Below are positions 63,229 through 64,000 of a stretch of DNA of 64,000 nucleotides, in pieces (position 1 is the stretch's first letter; each line of letters begins with the position of its first letter). A program made the translations under genes and the position numbers. The notes under the pieces were generated by a model. It was not told the DNA's origin and searched no databases. It saw only the letters and a list, made by a program, of their open reading frames with translations. The stretch comes from Maritalea mediterranea (GTDB lineage Bacteria > Pseudomonadota > Alphaproteobacteria > Rhizobiales > Devosiaceae). Location of the stretch: NCBI RefSeq assembly GCF_021568695.1, contig NZ_JAKGTI010000001.1, positions 1,612,001-1,676,000 of the forward strand, given 5' to 3'.

Positions 63229-63302
63229 TAGTTCCTCCCTAGATTTGTGCAATGGAGATCCAGTCGGAAATGTAAAACCGTTTGGACAAAATAAACTCTA
63301 AT

Positions 63303-63330
63303 ATCGGATGGTTACGACGAACCCTCCGAT
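63303..63330. other. Hairpin in the dctP leader region
   Basis: ATCGGATGGTT (63303-63313) pairs with AACCCTCCGAT (63320-63330) over 11 positions with a single mismatch and a 6-base loop. It lies about 75 bases upstream of the dctP start, within the presumed leader or promoter. A transcript structure or operator are both possible. Confidence 0.45.
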
Positions 63331-63425
63331 CTTAGTTACTATTGCGCGCATAAATCTGTCTGTCTACCCCCATAAAATTCAAAAACCTTTATTTTATTGA
63401 GGGTTAAGTCAAAACGGCACAGTTT

Positions 63426-63440
63426 GACCGAATTTCGGTC
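63426..63440. promoter_or_regulatory. GACCGAA/TTCGGTC inverted repeat upstream of dctP
   Basis: A perfect 7-base inverted repeat with one central base. It lies in the 556-base gap between the TRAP operon and the divergent TetR gene, about 200 bases from dctP. The symmetry fits a dimeric regulator. The rest of the gap (63229-63784) shows no convincing gene. Confidence 0.45.
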
Positions 63441-63691
63441 GGCTCAGTCGATAGGAATAAATATTTAAATCTATGAATAATATACTATGCGGTTTATCAA
63501 GAAGGTTAGTCTATTCTTCTGCAGGTGGACAACTGCAGACAGATTTTTTGTTGGCGCAGGCATGAATCCAATGGAAATCGCCGATTTGTAGAAGAAAAAT
63601 CTTGGCAGGTAGGCGGACGGTTCGTTGGTCGCGCATGGCCTTTGCGCTCGGGTGATTGATGGCGACCCTTTTTGCGTTTCACCGATTGCGA

Positions 63692-63739
63692 TTGACAAGC
63701 GAAAAAATTTGGGCCTATCCTGACTAACTAATTAGTCAG
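63692..63739 (+). promoter_or_regulatory. Promoter and TetR-type operator for the TetR gene
   Basis: TTGACA (63692-63697) and TATCCT (63716-63721), 18 bases apart, form a clear promoter. Immediately over the start region is an inverted repeat TGACTAA (63721-63727) / TTAGTCA (63732-63738), extendable by one pair (63720-63739). This is the layout of TetR autorepression. Confidence 0.75.
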
Positions 63740-63784
63740 TAACCAGCAGCACTGCGCGCTGGCCTGGCTTTTGGGGGAGGCAAA

Positions 63785-64000
63785 ATGGATCAGCCGGGCA
63801 AAAATGCGAGCCTTGCCAAAGATACGCCGCAGGCCATTATTGATGGTGTGCTGTCTGTGATGGCCAAGGAAGGTATCGCCAATCTCACCACCAAGCTGGT
63901 GTCCAAACGCGCGGGCGTGTCCACGGCCTCAATCCACTATTTTTTCGATACCAAGGATGCGCTGATCTATCAGGCGTTTCTCTATATGGTGCGCACCTTG
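63785..64000 (+). CDS. TetR family transcriptional regulator (3' end outside window)
   Basis: First 72 codons of a TetR repressor; the frame runs off the window. The helix-turn-helix reads LTTKLVSKRAGVSTASIHYFF, with DTKDALIYQAF after it, close to the BetI/choline-type and related subgroups. GGGGGAGG precedes the ATG. It may control the divergent TRAP operon as well as itself through the palindrome at 63720-63739. Confidence 0.88.
   Translation, partial: MDQPGKNASLAKDTPQAIIDGVLSVMAKEGIANLTTKLVSKRAGVSTASIHYFFDTKDALIYQAFLYMVRTL

Noticed and set aside
63471-63698. 75-codon minus-strand frame upstream of the TetR gene
   Set aside because: No ribosome site or protein-like pattern; it overlaps the TetR promoter.
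1-64000. CRISPR array, rRNA or tRNA genes
   Set aside because: No regularly spaced direct repeats, rRNA-conserved blocks or cloverleaf-forming stretches were noticed by reading; a covariance-model scan was not possible.

Overview
The window reads as a secondary replicon (plasmid, megaplasmid or chromid) of an alphaproteobacterium, most likely of the Hyphomicrobiales/Rhodobacterales type. The evidence is a complete repABC replication-partition operon, a rhizobial-style choline system (choXWV with betIBA), a clade-I Tat-exported NosZ, TRAP and HAAT/CUT2 importers with alphaproteobacterial gene order, and moderately GC-rich coding DNA. Genus cannot be fixed from sequence alone. No rRNA, tRNA or CRISPR array was seen.

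Layout. 1-3.0 kb: the end of a CUT2 sugar importer (two permeases and a double ATPase). 3.1-12.8 kb: a nitrogen-compound island. A class III aminotransferase, a glutamine-synthetase-family ligase and an RpiR regulator lie on the minus strand, divergent from a branched-chain-amino-acid-type ABC importer (with a LivM-LivG fusion), an N-formylglutamate-amidohydrolase-family enzyme and an isochorismatase-fold hydrolase. 12.9-19.7 kb: choline uptake (choXWV) divergent from betI-betB-betA, making glycine betaine. 19.7-21.7 kb: wreckage of two tandem tyrosine recombinases. 21.7-33.2 kb: a visibly AT-rich, ten-gene, tightly overlapping minus-strand surface-polysaccharide operon with GDP-fucose synthesis, glycosyltransferases, Wzx- and Wzy-like membrane proteins and a nonulosonic-acid branch. 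33.7-34.5 kb: a decayed IS5/IS427-type element. 34.5-38.1 kb: repC, repB, repA with a countertranscript RNA, parS-like palindromes and a leader. 38.4-41.1 kb: manC and a WbaP/WcaJ-type initiating transferase, so the polysaccharide locus continues on the far side of repABC.

41.3-46.6 kb: a PRC-barrel protein, an SbtA-like transporter with divergent LysR, a GST-like protein, a small histidine-bearing membrane protein, a cupin and a second LysR. 46.6-49.3 kb: arsenic operon arsR-arsC-acr3-arsH. 49.4-51.0 kb: a mercury locus (merR, merT, merP and a GDCCVxC protein) with no merA. 51.05-59.65 kb: a complete nitrous-oxide-reductase operon nosRZDFYLX behind an FNR/NnrR-like box. 59.8-63.2 kb: a TRAP transporter with a UspA protein. 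63.8-64.0 kb: the start of a TetR regulator behind its own operator-like palindrome.

How the parts fit. manC makes GDP-mannose, gmd and fcl turn it into GDP-fucose, and the WbaP-like enzyme starts a lipid-linked unit that the glycosyltransferases, Wzx and Wzy would complete. The NeuB-like fusion and NeuA add a CMP-activated nonulosonic acid. The replication genes sit inside this locus. An 11-base G tract in the wzy-like gene makes phase-variable polymer export or length control a good hypothesis. The rest is a set of transport, osmoprotection, metal-resistance and anaerobic-respiration modules typical of an accessory replicon.
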